Positions 1 to 10,199 are shown, numbered from the stretch's first letter. The stretch is 64,000 nt of DNA from JAMZMI01 sp964353015 (GCA_964353015.1 CAYGUA010000002.1:186001-250000); one strand, 5' to 3'. Notes: generated by a model from the sequence alone, not told the origin. Translations and numbers: made by a program.

Positions 1-1
1 C

Positions 2-3000
2 AACTTTAACTTTAATTGGACTGGTGCTTTTCGCTATCAAATGATGAAAGAGTACTATCCGGAGAAATACGGAGAACTCCAAAAATGGATTGCCAAAGGA
101 AGATGGTTCACTGCCGGGAGTTCCTGGACAGAAAACGTAGTACTTGCACCCTCCACAGAATCTGTGGTTCGTCAGATACTGATGGGGTCTCAATATTTTA
201 AAAAGGAGTTTGGAACTGAAAGCCGAGAGTACATGCTCCCAGATTGTTTTGGTTTTCCATATTCACTCCCTTCTGTTCTTAGTCACTGTGGAATTAAAGG
301 ATTTTCCACGCAGAAATTAACCTGGGAATCGGCTAATGGCATTCCATTTAACATAGGTAAATGGATAGGTCCTGACGGGAATTATGTGATTGCTGCCCTT
401 AATGCAGGTAATTATGCAAGTGCTCATCATAACATTTATAGCAATGATGAAGCGACAATTCAACGACTAAAGGAAAACGAAGAGCGTTCAGGATTACCCA
501 TCGACTTTTACTACATGGGCGGTGGAGACAAAAACAATGCTGACCGAGGTGGCGCTCCACGTAAAGTCAACATTGAAAATGTCGAAAAATCCATCACAGA
601 AGAAGGTCCGGTTAGACTTATTAATGCTCAGCCAGATCTGATGTTCAATGCGATTACTGAGCAACAGGCTTCAAAATTTCCCGTCTGGAATTCGGATTTA
701 CTTCTTGTGAAGCACTCAACAGGCGTATTAACATCGCAAGCCTATCAGAAAAAATTGAATAGGACAGCTGAAATCCTGGCTGATGCAAGTGAAAGAGCTG
801 CTGTAACTGCGAGTTTGCTAAACGGGGCAAAGTACCCTTATGAACAACTCAATTCTGCATGGGGTCTCATGCTAAGTAACCAGTTTCATGATATCCTTCC
901 TGGCACTTGTATACCTGAAGCACACTCATATGGATGGAATGATGGTATCGTAGCTTTGAATAAGTTCGATGGTGTATATCGGGATGCAATAGGTACCTTA
1001 TCAAAATCGCTGGATACTGACGTTCCCGGAGTGCCCGTTGTGGTTTATAACCAGCTTTCGTTTGCTCGCAAGGATCATGTGGAAGCTAACATTCCTGAGT
1101 CACTTGCCAATGCGGCATCAATAGCTGTATTTGATGCAAAGGGAAAAGAAGTACCGTCTCAAGTAGTCGAGGATTTTAACGGCAATAAACAGATCGTTTT
1201 TCAGGTTGACCTTCCGCCCGTGGGAGCCAGAGTATACTCTATTCGTGAAGCCAAAACCAAAATAAAGGAGTCTGATTTAATCGTTCGAAATGATTATTTA
1301 GAAAACAGTCGGTTCAAAGTAACGATTGATAAAAGCGGTGATATAGCAAGCATCTACGACAAGAGCATCGCTAAAGAATTGCTCGAAAAACCCATTCAAC
1401 TGGAGTTTATTGAGGATTTTCCTTCTTCGAAACCAGCTTGGAGAATTTACTACAAAGACATTATTAAGGAACCTCGAAGCTATGCATCAAACCCAATTTC
1501 AGTAAGAATAGTAGAAGATGGCCCTGTACGGGTGACCATAGAGGTGATAAGAGAGAATGAAGGATCCAAGATCTGGCAAAGAATTAGGCTATGGGCTGGG
1601 GACGATGCTGGTCGTGTGGAAGTAGCCAACAAAATTGACTGGAAAAGTCGTGGAACCTTACTTAAGGCTGCATTTCACATGACCGCTCAAGCTTCGGAAG
1701 CCACTTACAACATGGATCTCGGTGTAATCAAACGTGGAGATCGCAATGAAAAACAGTACGAGGTACCCACTCACTCGTGGATTGACCTGACAGATGAATC
1801 CGGGAAGTTCGGAGTTTCTATTCTCACAGGACATAAATACGGAAGTGATAAAGTGGATGACAATACGCTGAGATTAACCCTCATACATGGCCCTGATACT
1901 AGAGAAACTGTTCAAGAAGTATTTGATGATGGGATCGTCACTGAGCAAAGGTGGCAAGACTGGGGTAGACATGAGTTTACTTATGGAATCACTGGTCACA
2001 AGGGGGATTGGGCTGAGGGTAAGCTTCACAAAGAAGCCATGCGCTTTGAGCAACGTCCTTCAGCTTTTGTAGTTCCAAAGCACACTGGCAATGGTAACTC
2101 ACTTTCATTGGTGGACATCAGCACTGATCAGGTAAATATTCAGGCAGTTAAAATGGCCGAAGATGGTTCTGGTGTTGTGATTCGAATGCAGGAACTTTAT
2201 GGAAAAGAAGCCTCAAACGTGCTTCTTTCTGCTATTAAACCCATTGCATCTGCGTCCAAAATAGACGGTGCAGAACGTCCATTAAATGAGAAAATTATTG
2301 TGGTGAAAGGTAAGCTCAACTTATCATTCAAACCATTTGAATTAAAGACTTTATTATTGAAAATCCCTGCTGCAAAGGAAAATCCAGTACTAACTAAACC
2401 CATAGCCTTGGCGTACACCGCTGATATATTCAGTACCAATGAAGAACCAGAGGATGGCTACATCGCCTATGGTGGGTATTTTGATCTGCCAAGACCTAAA
2501 GGCTTTGGAGCCTATAGCAACATGGATGGAAAAGGTAGTTCGTATCCGGCCGAAATGATGACAGATAAAATTCAAATGGGTAATGTCGAATTTGAGATGG
2601 GTCCAACAGATAGTTCTTCCTTTAACGCGATTGAATGCATAGGACAAACACTGGAATTGCCGAATGGAACACGTGTATTACATATTTTGGCAGCTGCAGA
2701 TGTAGATCAGGAGGTGGTTTTCAAGTCTGGAGGTAAGGAAATGCCACTAACAATAGGTGGCTGGTCAGGCCATCTGGGACTTTGGGATGAACGTGAATTC
2801 GATGGGTATGTTGCCGAGTTATCTTACTCTCTTCGTAATCCATTAAAAACCATAAAACCTGCATTTTATAGAGACCACCGAGTGGCTTGGTCAGCCACAC
2901 ATCATCACAGACCAACGGGTGATGTGTATTATGGTTATAGTTATTTCTTTGCCTATCGATTGGAAATACCTGAAGGAGCATCGAGCATTACTTTGCCTGA

Positions 3001-3124
3001 TTCGAGATATGTACGTATCGCTGCGATGAGTACAGGAGATGAGGGATTTGCAATGGCTCTATACTCTCCATTCTCTGATCTGGATCGTGATGAGGAATTC
3101 AATAAGAAGTACCAGAATCCTTAA
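2..3124 (+). CDS. GH38 alpha-mannosidase, 5'-truncated by window edge
   Basis: The frame is open from base 2, so the start lies upstream; the first ATG (41) is internal. About 1040 codons are visible. The segment LPDCFGF (Asp at visible codon 81, bases 242-244) matches the GH38 nucleophile region, and NQFHDILPGT matches the later conserved His-Asp motif of the same family. A middle region and a long C-terminal beta-rich part follow, as in large bacterial GH38 enzymes. GH38 enzymes hydrolyse alpha-mannosidic bonds using a zinc ion. The signal peptide cannot be judged because the N-terminus is missing. The gene is followed by a 116-bp gap holding an operator and a sulfatase operon on the same strand. 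Family call is firm; linkage specificity is unknown. Confidence 0.93.
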   Translation, partial: NFNFNWTGAFRYQMMKEYYPEKYGELQKWIAKGRWFTAGSSWTENVVLAPSTESVVRQILMGSQYFKKEFGTESREYMLPDCFGFPYSLPSVLSHCGIKGFSTQKLTWESANGIPFNIGKWIGPDGNYVIAALNAGNYASAHHNIYSNDEATIQRLKENEERSGLPIDFYYMGGGDKNNADRGGAPRKVNIENVEKSITEEGPVRLINAQPDLMFNAITEQQASKFPVWNSDLLLVKHSTGVLTSQAYQKKLNRTAEILADASERAAVTASLLNGAKYPYEQLNSAWGLMLSNQFHDILPGTCIPEAHSYGWNDGIVALNKFDGVYRDAIGTLSKSLDTDVPGVPVVVYNQLSFARKDHVEANIPESLANAASIAVFDAKGKEVPSQVVEDFNGNKQIVFQVDLPPVGARVYSIREAKTKIKESDLIVRNDYLENSRFKVTIDKSGDIASIYDKSIAKELLEKPIQLEFIEDFPSSKPAWRIYYKDIIKEPRSYASNPISVRIVEDGPVRVTIEVIRENEGSKIWQRIRLWAGDDAGRVEVANKIDWKSRGTLLKAAFHMTAQASEATYNMDLGVIKRGDRNEKQYEVPTHSWIDLTDESGKFGVSILTGHKYGSDKVDDNTLRLTLIHGPDTRETVQEVFDDGIVTEQRWQDWGRHEFTYGITGHKGDWAEGKLHKEAMRFEQRPSAFVVPKHTGNGNSLSLVDISTDQVNIQAVKMAEDGSGVVIRMQELYGKEASNVLLSAIKPIASASKIDGAERPLNEKIIVVKGKLNLSFKPFELKTLLLKIPAAKENPVLTKPIALAYTADIFSTNEEPEDGYIAYGGYFDLPRPKGFGAYSNMDGKGSSYPAEMMTDKIQMGNVEFEMGPTDSSSFNAIECIGQTLELPNGTRVLHILAAADVDQEVVFKSGGKEMPLTIGGWSGHLGLWDEREFDGYVAELSYSLRNPLKTIKPAFYRDHRVAWSATHHHRPTGDVYYGYSYFFAYRLEIPEGASSITLPDSRYVRIAAMSTGDEGFAMALYSPFSDLDRDEEFNKKYQNP

Positions 3125-3178
3125 TAGTTAACCCCATAGGCCCCCTTTTGACTTGTTGCTAATTTTTTATACTTTTAC

Positions 3179-3190
3179 TTACACGTGTTA
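3179..3190. promoter_or_regulatory. Palindromic operator TTACACGTGTTA (site 1)
   Basis: The 12-mer has the perfect palindromic core ACACGTGT and lies between the GH38 gene and the first sulfatase. Its last TA begins TATTTTAG (3189-3196), one mismatch from the Bacteroidota -7 box TANNTTTG. Transcription would then start near 3200. The same palindrome recurs in five other distinct intergenic regions of the window. Confidence 0.75.
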
Positions 3191-3240
3191 TTTTAGTGTC
3201 TCTGCACCATATATCAATTGAAAATAAAATAAATACCCTC

Positions 3241-4833
3241 ATGCGTATCACGATACTTGTTGCTTTCACCACCTTCATTTTAGCCTCTTGCACTACAGGA
3301 AAGAACACCTACAATGAAACGAAATCAAACCGGCCAAATTTTCTAATTTTAGTAGCGGATGATGTTAGCTTCGACAGCTTTGGATTCACCGGAGGAGGAG
3401 TAGCCCCAGACGTGACTCCAAATATTGATCGATTGGCAAGCGAAGGACTATCGTTCGAAAAAGCCTTCTCAACCGTAGCAGTATGTCAGCCTTCCCGCCA
3501 ATCCATGCTTACTGGATTGATTCCAAATCATTATGGCTCACAAGGCTTTTTTCCTATGGCATCCGGTACTCCTAATCTACCTGCTCTTTTGAAAGCGTCC
3601 GGATACATGACGGGCATCATTCATAAGCACCACCACCTTCAGCCAGAAGAAGATTTCAATTGGGATTTCACCAATGAGGAGCTTGGATTGAAAGTACCTG
3701 ATGGAATGATTGGCCGTACGCCAGATCTTCTGGCAAGTGGGTTGAAGAATCTAATTACCAATGCTGAAAAGGAAAACAAACCATTTTTTATGTTCCTGGG
3801 ATCGGCAGATGCTCATCGCCCTTTTCACAGTGACCCGCCCAACAAGGACATTGACTTTTGGGGGAACGGTAAGTTTGATATTTGGTATCCTGATCCATCA
3901 AGAATCTATGAGCCGGATGAAATTACGATTACCCCTGCCCTACCAGATATTCCCGAGATAAGAAAAGACCTGGCCAATTACGCATCTTCCGTAAGACGTT
4001 TGGACGATGCGGTAGGTGCATGTATTGAAGTTCTCGAAGAAACAGGAACAAGTTCAAGTACCATAGTCATGTTTGTTTCTGATAATGGAATGCCACTGGC
4101 TTTCGGGAAGTTTGATGCGTATTTGGGAAGCAATCATTCTCCATTCCTGATCCGATGGCCTGAAAAAATCAAAAAAGGAACGAAAGTCGAAAACCACCTG
4201 ATCTCACTTATGGACATTACACCAACCATTTTAGATATAGCAGGACTTCCCACACCTTCTCCCATGGACGGTCGGTCTCTAGTACCCTTTCTTGATGGCA
4301 AAGCCCCTGATGCTTGGAGAGAATCCATCGTGTTTATTCGAAATCAAGATATCAACTATGGAGACGCCTTGGCCACAGCACTCAAAGGAAACCCGAATTT
4401 TACTAAGGAATTAGAAGCTATTGATTGGGTGCCAAGCCCCGAGCACGAAGTTGAAGGGACCTATGTGAGAGATAAGGAAATCAGAACCTTCTTTGATGGC
4501 AAATATGGTTACATCTACAATCATTGCTATCAGGAAAATGCCTTTGAAAAAGGTCCTATGGGGACGATAGTCCCATACAATGGAAGATCGATACGTGCGT
4601 TGAAGAACGCCGGAAAAAACGATCCGAAAATAAAGGCACGCTACGAATTCTATATGTTACGTGCACGTGAAGAGCTTTACGATTGGTCCACTGACCCAGG
4701 AAGTCTGATCAACCTTGCAGAAGATCCTGCCTATGCAGAAGTCTTGAATACTGCACGCGAAGGACTTCACGCCTATATGGAATCAGCCAAAGATCCGGTA
4801 AAAGAAGATTTTAGAAAGTTAATTCAACAATAA
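3241..4833 (+). CDS. Sulfatase 1 (S1 family, lipoprotein)
   Basis: A formylglycine-dependent sulfatase that removes sulfate esters or N-sulfates from glycans. With the ATG at 3241, a signal peptide ends in lipobox LASC (Cys17), metal-binding DD lies at 40-41 and the active-site CQPSR has Cys82. The upstream in-frame GTG at 3196 is disfavoured because it overlaps the proposed promoter -7 box and would put 15 residues before the signal peptide. The protein is about 530 aa, normal for the family, and the motif spacing recalls N-sulfoglucosamine sulfohydrolase-like members, though the substrate is uncertain. Its stop overlaps the next sulfatase start by one base, so the two are probably translationally coupled. 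Cys-type active sites need a maturase, and none is encoded here. Confidence 0.9.
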   Translation: MRITILVAFTTFILASCTTGKNTYNETKSNRPNFLILVADDVSFDSFGFTGGGVAPDVTPNIDRLASEGLSFEKAFSTVAVCQPSRQSMLTGLIPNHYGSQGFFPMASGTPNLPALLKASGYMTGIIHKHHHLQPEEDFNWDFTNEELGLKVPDGMIGRTPDLLASGLKNLITNAEKENKPFFMFLGSADAHRPFHSDPPNKDIDFWGNGKFDIWYPDPSRIYEPDEITITPALPDIPEIRKDLANYASSVRRLDDAVGACIEVLEETGTSSSTIVMFVSDNGMPLAFGKFDAYLGSNHSPFLIRWPEKIKKGTKVENHLISLMDITPTILDIAGLPTPSPMDGRSLVPFLDGKAPDAWRESIVFIRNQDINYGDALATALKGNPNFTKELEAIDWVPSPEHEVEGTYVRDKEIRTFFDGKYGYIYNHCYQENAFEKGPMGTIVPYNGRSIRALKNAGKNDPKIKARYEFYMLRAREELYDWSTDPGSLINLAEDPAYAEVLNTAREGLHAYMESAKDPVKEDFRKLIQQ

Positions 4834-6365
4834 TGTCTATAAGATCGCTACCAGTTATCCTATTCGGCTTGCTGGCTTGTATCCAATTGTTTGCACAAAA
4901 AGGTAATGAGCGACCCAACATCATCCTCATTTTAACTGACGATCAAAGATTCAATACTATCTCGGCCTTGGGAAATGATGAGATCGAAACGCCCAATTTT
5001 GATAGACTTGTAAATTCAGGAACCACTTTCACGCAAGCCCATATCATGGGAGGCTCCCATCCGGCAGTGTGTATGCCGAGTAGAGCCATGCTGATGACCG
5101 GTAGAAACTTGTTTTCATTGGAAAGGCAAGGCGCGGTAATACCTACCGAGCATACGACTATGGGAGAACACTTCCAAAAAGAAGGATACCTCACGTGCCA
5201 TGTGGGTAAATGGCATAACGACGTGCAGTCCCATCATCGGTCTTTCATCACGGGTAAAAAAATATACGGATTCAGCGGTGCATCTTTCAAAACCTGCAAT
5301 GCGCATTGGCATACACCAGTCAATGACTTCCAGGCAGATGGTGTCTACGGAAAGAAAGGATTCTATCACGACCCGCCGATAGAAGAATTCTCGCTGCCTT
5401 TTGAGCATACGAAAGAAAACGGCAGGCACTCCGCCGAAGTACTCACTGATGGAGCTATAGAGTTTCTGACGGAGCAGCTTGATCAAAAGAAAGATAAGGA
5501 CAAAAAGCCGTTTTTCATGTACTTAGCTCACCTAGCACCACACGACCCCAGACAATACCCAGCTGAGCTGGCCGAAAAATATAATAGCGAAACAGTAAGT
5601 TTGCCGGAAAACTTCATGACCATACACCCCTTTGACAATGGGGAGATGAAGGTACGTGATGAGCTTTTGACTCGTTCTCCACGTTTTCCAGATGATATCA
5701 CACGAGAAATCGCACATTATTATGGTATCATTTCCCACCTAGATAGTCAGCTCGGCCGATTATTCGACTTTTTGGAGGAAAAGGGTTTAGACAAAAACAC
5801 CATCATTGTATTGGCTGGAGACAATGGTCTTGCTTTAGGCCAACATGGCTTATTAGGAAAGCAAAACGTTTATGAGCATAGTATTCGGGTGCCATTGATT
5901 ATAGCAGGACCTGGAATTCCCAAAGGGGAAACCAGAGACCAATTCTGCTATATTCATGATACATTCCCTACCCTATGTGAGATCATAGGCGCAGAAATTC
6001 CAAAAACGATTGAATCCAAAAGTTTGCTCCCTATTATCGAGGGAAACAAGGTTTTACGAAATGAATTGTATTTCGCTTATAAAGATGTTCAACGCTCCAT
6101 CAAAGATGATGAGTTCAAGCTAATTGAATATGTGGTTCCCAACAACAACATGTACCTGCCAAAAGAACGAAAAGGAGAATTCATCACAACTACTCAGCTT
6201 TTTAATATCAAAGAGGACCCTTTGGAAATGAACAACCTGGCAAACGAACCATATTACAAATCAAAGTTGGAAGAGCTGAGAAACGGCTTAAAAGCTAAAG
6301 CTAAAGAGCTTAACGATAATGACGATTTGGGTCAAACATTTTGGAGTCATTACAATCCTAAATGA
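4833..6365 (+). CDS. Sulfatase 2 (S1 family, exported)
   Basis: A 510-aa sulfatase with a Sec signal peptide (about residues 1-21, ending LFAQ), metal-binding DD at 36-37 and formylglycine motif CMPSR with Cys80. The later segments VGKWH and AGDNG are the usual sulfatase active-site Lys/His and Asp/Asn regions. It starts one base inside the stop of sulfatase 1 (TAATG) and is followed after four bases by the cytochrome-like gene, so all three probably share one transcript. The cleaved sulfate position cannot be read from the sequence. It is distinct from sulfatase 1, which suggests two different sulfation positions on the same glycan. Confidence 0.92.
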   Translation: MSIRSLPVILFGLLACIQLFAQKGNERPNIILILTDDQRFNTISALGNDEIETPNFDRLVNSGTTFTQAHIMGGSHPAVCMPSRAMLMTGRNLFSLERQGAVIPTEHTTMGEHFQKEGYLTCHVGKWHNDVQSHHRSFITGKKIYGFSGASFKTCNAHWHTPVNDFQADGVYGKKGFYHDPPIEEFSLPFEHTKENGRHSAEVLTDGAIEFLTEQLDQKKDKDKKPFFMYLAHLAPHDPRQYPAELAEKYNSETVSLPENFMTIHPFDNGEMKVRDELLTRSPRFPDDITREIAHYYGIISHLDSQLGRLFDFLEEKGLDKNTIIVLAGDNGLALGQHGLLGKQNVYEHSIRVPLIIAGPGIPKGETRDQFCYIHDTFPTLCEIIGAEIPKTIESKSLLPIIEGNKVLRNELYFAYKDVQRSIKDDEFKLIEYVVPNNNMYLPKERKGEFITTTQLFNIKEDPLEMNNLANEPYYKSKLEELRNGLKAKAKELNDNDDLGQTFWSHYNPK

Positions 6366-6369
6366 CCAC

Positions 6370-8952
6370 ATGTCACGTGTCTTCAACAGCTTTCTTAAAC
6401 TTACCACTATTGGATTATTCATTGTTTTGAATAACACAATTGCCTTTGGACAGATAGCCATCGACTACCCTATTGAAGTGTTTATGATCTATGACGAAAA
6501 CGATCAATGGATCAATACTGAACAAGTATCTTTCACAACCAAGAATTACACAGGTTCACTAAGCTTTTTATATGTACAAGTAAACAACCTCAACGATCCT
6601 ACCTCAATGAAGTATCGTCTGAAAAAAACGAATTCTGAGGCTTGGGGCAGTTGGCAAACGTCCAATCCGAATTTTGGGGAGTTTCAAAAAGATGACGCAT
6701 TTGGTGGATTAAATGGTGGATTCGGCACTACACGATTTGCTACTCCAATAGCAGGCATTGAACCGAACACCACCTATGATTTAGAATTTCAATACGACTA
6801 TATTCCAGGCAGTGAGTCGTCTGGATACAGAATTCTGGACATGGCACTCTGGAAGACCAATAGCAAATTAGAAGAAAACCAGATAGTGAATGGCCACAAC
6901 TACCTTACAGGCGAAGGCTGGATAGGACCCTTTGAAGGCGCTGAAGATAAGGTTTCAAAATCAACTGAAGGAGGACAATTGTGGCGGGGAGAAACAGGGC
7001 AACAACTAATTAATAATAATGGTGTAATGATTAAAGCCACCTGTGCGGATTGTCACACCAGCTCGGGTTGGGATTTGAAATACTTTAACTACTCCAATAA
7101 ATCTATCATAGCCAGATCAAATTTTCATGGTCTGTCAAGAGTAGAGGGTGAAAAGATAGCACAGTACATTAGAGACTTATCTACAGAAAGATCCGAAAAA
7201 GGAAGGCCTTGGCAACCTCCTTTTCAACCTGGACCACAGGCGGATAATGATCCTTACGAATGGGCCGCAGGACAGGGGCTGGAAAATGTGCTGGAATCTG
7301 ACATGGACATGATTCCTGAGCTTTTCGGTGAAGCAAACCCTAGTGAAGATAAAATCAGGGAAGCGGTAAACAAATACAGTGGTAACACAAATGTGAGAAC
7401 TCAGCGCATATCCGTTCAGTTTCCTGATTGGAACGCGTGGCTTCCTAAAATACATCCTAAAGATTTGATAGGCTCAATGGCGATTGGCAATGGTTCATAT
7501 GCCCCATTCACCAATAAACAAGCCTTTACAGAAACTCATTGGGAGACCATTGCAGAAGCCTATGAGACCTTCAGAACAAATGCACGGGCAAGTTCAAATA
7601 CCGCTATTTCATTCCCTTACTATAATGACAACAATCTTTTTCGAGAATTGGGCACCTTCGCGGCTGCCTTCACGAATTTGATAAGAGACTCTGGACCAGT
7701 CAATAATACACATCCATCCTCACCACAATGGGCAGACTCAGGTAACCAGTTTGCAAAATGGAACGGAGAGCGGGAAACACTCAAGCAAAGTCTGGCTGCA
7801 TGGTATACGATCAAGCTATTTGAAGTTATCCATGAGTTTGAGCTTTATAATATCGAACTGGCGGGAATCCCATCATCAGATCAGGAAACCTTCCAATGGC
7901 CCACACGCGAATGGGCTGTCTTTCAAAATGCCGCGCACATAATCTCTGAAGACCGTGGGAGTTCATATTTTGCTTTGGACAGAGGCGATGACAAAGCAAT
8001 TACCAGAAGCATCTATTTATCATCTATATGGTATCAACTGCAAATGACCTTGACTCCCGGACACAGAAGAGGAAGCTCGGTAACACCCAATGATTTTGCC
8101 TACAACCACATGCACATGCATAGATTAGGCGAGAGAACGGGCTACTACGAGCCCGCGCGTTTTTTACAGAACTATCTTAAATGTACAGAGCAACGAAATA
8201 CGGGTTTGGCACCCAATACTCCAGGTAACCGGATGCACTGGAACTTGAGAGAGTCTAGTCCATGGAGACTTTATGCCTCTGCTCCTGGAAACACCGCCCT
8301 TTTTGACCAACTTGGTGAAGACTTAAAGTTTAGGGTTCGTGACGTTTTCATGGATGAAGTCGCCACCTTGCTCAATGGTTTCGGTGAAGGTGACTGGGAT
8401 CGCGTTTCAATAGAAGAAAGCAGAGGAGATTTTGGAGGAAGAACAGATTCAGAGTTGGAAGTGAGAGATGTTACACCTGTGAGTGGGGTAAATACAGATT
8501 GTCTTTTTATGAATCGAAGGGGTTCTTGTGGAGATGGTTCTGATGCGGTAGAAGTAGATGCTATATACACCTTGTTGGAAGTTACAAAAGATGGAGCTAT
8601 CAGTGAAACTACTTTTAACAATCTAAGAACCTGGGCTGACTCACGTTGGGATTTTAGTGAATGGCCTGTGTATATCATCACCGAACCTACAGACACCATA
8701 GGCAGTGAAGAAAATACCCCAGCATTATCTTTGTCAAAGGATGAAGCAGCCATTAGCATCTGCCCTAATCCTTTTGAGGCCGAACTTCAGATCACTGGCA
8801 TTAATGAGCATGACCGAGTAACCGTCATGACGCTTCAGGGCAAACAAGTTTATTATTGCCAAGGGTGCTCAACCATCAACCTGTCCATTTTGATGACGGG
8901 TGTCTACATCGTGCAGATCAGTGATAAGGTATATAAGATTATCAAGAAGTAG
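6370..8952 (+). CDS. Large monoheme cytochrome-c-like protein with T9SS tail (paralogue 1)
   Basis: The start at 6370 lies four bases after the preceding stop and gives 860 aa with a Sec signal ending AFGQ; an ATG at 6319 would overlap the sulfatase. The N-terminal quarter is beta-rich. CADCH (Cys225, Cys228, His229) is a CxxCH haem-attachment motif, and about 30 residues later the helix VEGEKIAQYIRDL resembles the C-terminal helix of cytochrome c. The following 500 residues match no family I recognise but are clearly shared with 56435-60121, for example PFQPGP and the EWAAG segment. The C-terminus starts ISICPNPF and ends as a T9SS type-A sorting domain, so it is probably surface-anchored or secreted. 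Haem binding and electron transfer are inferred; the catalytic role is unknown. Confidence 0.75.
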   Translation: MSRVFNSFLKLTTIGLFIVLNNTIAFGQIAIDYPIEVFMIYDENDQWINTEQVSFTTKNYTGSLSFLYVQVNNLNDPTSMKYRLKKTNSEAWGSWQTSNPNFGEFQKDDAFGGLNGGFGTTRFATPIAGIEPNTTYDLEFQYDYIPGSESSGYRILDMALWKTNSKLEENQIVNGHNYLTGEGWIGPFEGAEDKVSKSTEGGQLWRGETGQQLINNNGVMIKATCADCHTSSGWDLKYFNYSNKSIIARSNFHGLSRVEGEKIAQYIRDLSTERSEKGRPWQPPFQPGPQADNDPYEWAAGQGLENVLESDMDMIPELFGEANPSEDKIREAVNKYSGNTNVRTQRISVQFPDWNAWLPKIHPKDLIGSMAIGNGSYAPFTNKQAFTETHWETIAEAYETFRTNARASSNTAISFPYYNDNNLFRELGTFAAAFTNLIRDSGPVNNTHPSSPQWADSGNQFAKWNGERETLKQSLAAWYTIKLFEVIHEFELYNIELAGIPSSDQETFQWPTREWAVFQNAAHIISEDRGSSYFALDRGDDKAITRSIYLSSIWYQLQMTLTPGHRRGSSVTPNDFAYNHMHMHRLGERTGYYEPARFLQNYLKCTEQRNTGLAPNTPGNRMHWNLRESSPWRLYASAPGNTALFDQLGEDLKFRVRDVFMDEVATLLNGFGEGDWDRVSIEESRGDFGGRTDSELEVRDVTPVSGVNTDCLFMNRRGSCGDGSDAVEVDAIYTLLEVTKDGAISETTFNNLRTWADSRWDFSEWPVYIITEPTDTIGSEENTPALSLSKDEAAISICPNPFEAELQITGINEHDRVTVMTLQGKQVYYCQGCSTINLSILMTGVYIVQISDKVYKIIKK

Positions 8953-9020
8953 TATATGTTATATAACGTTTTTTTGAACTCCTAACAGTAAAATTAACTA
9001 CAGATAAAATTGTAAGTATA

Positions 9021-10007
9021 ATGAGACATTGTAAAATTTGGGTATTAATCATGACAATTACGTCTGGTTGTAGTCAGGATGAGACTCATCTTATTTATAC
9101 GGTCACAGGACCTATAAGAACCGCAGAATTAGGACGAACATTGACCCATGAACATATCTTTTCCAATTTTGGAAAAGATGCCAGTGAAACATCAGAATAT
9201 GACACCAGCCAACTATTTGTTCAGGTGATACCCTATCTGAAAAAATTGAAAGACTCAGGGGTTCACTCAATTTTTGATTGCACAACCGCATATTTCGGAA
9301 GAAGGGTTGACTTATTGAAAACCATTTCAGATTCTACGGGGATTCAAATCATCACCAATACTGGATTTTACGGCGCGGCTGATGATAAGTATATTCCGGA
9401 TTTTGCCTATTCGGCCAGCGCAGAAGCTATTTCATCAATATGGATTGAGGAATTCGAAAATGGAATCGGCGAAACGCGAATCAAGCCTGGCTTTATCAAA
9501 TTAGCTTTTGATAAGAATGAACTGTCGGAGGTTGATAAAAAACTCTTTGAAGCAGGAGTTCTGACGCACCTTAAAACAGGTTTGACGTTGGCCGTTCATA
9601 CAGTTAATAATATCGAAGCGGCCAAATTTCAGGTCAATCTTCTAAATAAGTACAATGTGGATCTCAGTGCTTGGATTTGGACTCACGCTAATGCTGCAGA
9701 AGATGATGAGTTCTTGATAGATCTTGCATCTCAAGGAGCCTGGATTTCATTAGATGATGTCAAGCAAACCAATATCCAAGAATATATAAGAAGAATTGAG
9801 CTTTTCAAACAAAAGGGTCTACTTCATAGAATTCTCTTGTCTCACGATGGTAACGGTTTCCCAAGGGGTCGCGCAATAAAACCATTTGATGACTTGATCA
9901 TCTACTTAATACCTAGAATGCTTGAGGTCGGATTTACTCAAGAGGAAATTGATCAAATAACGATACAAAATCCATTAAACGCATTCAGTATGAGAATAAG
10001 AATTTGA
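9021..10007 (+). CDS. Phosphotriesterase-family metal hydrolase, lipoprotein
   Basis: A 328-aa TIM-barrel amidohydrolase of the phosphotriesterase/lactonase group. The lipobox is ITSGC (Cys17). The full metal set is visible: HEH (His43, His45), FIKLAFD (candidate carboxylated Lys160), AVHT (His193), WTHANA (His222) and SHDG (Asp276). Enzymes of this family hydrolyse organophosphates, lactones or acyl sugars using two metal ions. In a glycan-degradation operon a lactonase or ester-cleaving role is more likely than phosphotriester hydrolysis, but this is inference. It follows the cytochrome-like gene by 68 bp and precedes the second operator. Confidence 0.85.
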   Translation: MRHCKIWVLIMTITSGCSQDETHLIYTVTGPIRTAELGRTLTHEHIFSNFGKDASETSEYDTSQLFVQVIPYLKKLKDSGVHSIFDCTTAYFGRRVDLLKTISDSTGIQIITNTGFYGAADDKYIPDFAYSASAEAISSIWIEEFENGIGETRIKPGFIKLAFDKNELSEVDKKLFEAGVLTHLKTGLTLAVHTVNNIEAAKFQVNLLNKYNVDLSAWIWTHANAAEDDEFLIDLASQGAWISLDDVKQTNIQEYIRRIELFKQKGLLHRILLSHDGNGFPRGRAIKPFDDLIIYLIPRMLEVGFTQEEIDQITIQNPLNAFSMRIRI

Positions 10008-10138
10008 AAAGCCAGTTCTATTGTTGAAAATAACCTGAACAAACCATAGCCTGACCTCCAAAACCTGCCAAACTCAAAACCTGCTAAGCAGCTTTCAGCA
10101 CGGTACTGTTCGATAGCTACTGTTAATATCCTAAAATA

Positions 10139-10168
10139 TTGTATTTATACTTACACGTGTTATATTTG
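10139..10168 (+). promoter_or_regulatory. Bacteroidota-type promoter for the propeller-1 operon
   Basis: TATATTTG at 10161-10168 fits TANNTTTG exactly. TTG at 10139-10141 lies 19 bases upstream and is a plausible -33 element. The operator palindrome fills most of the spacer and overlaps the -7 box. Confidence 0.6.
10151..10162. promoter_or_regulatory. Operator TTACACGTGTTA (site 2)
   Basis: Same 12-mer as site 1. Its final TA opens TATATTTG (10161-10168), a perfect match to the Bacteroidota -7 box. Transcription would begin just downstream, about 25-30 bases before the ATG at 10200. The overlap suggests repression by steric hindrance. Confidence 0.8.
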
Positions 10169-10199
10169 ATTTCTAAAAAAATCACAATTGATTATTAAA

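Noticed and set aside
2669..2676. ACACGTGT inside the GH38 gene
   Set aside because: It lies within coding sequence (codons for Thr-Arg-Val) far from any start, with no promoter nearby; probably chance.
8958..8975. GTTATATAAC palindrome followed by a T-run after the first cytochrome-like gene
   Set aside because: The stem is short and almost pure A/T, too weak to call a terminator with confidence.
10188..10199. Alternative TTG start for propeller 1
   Set aside because: The ATG at 10200 gives a better signal peptide, and nothing favours the rarer start codon.
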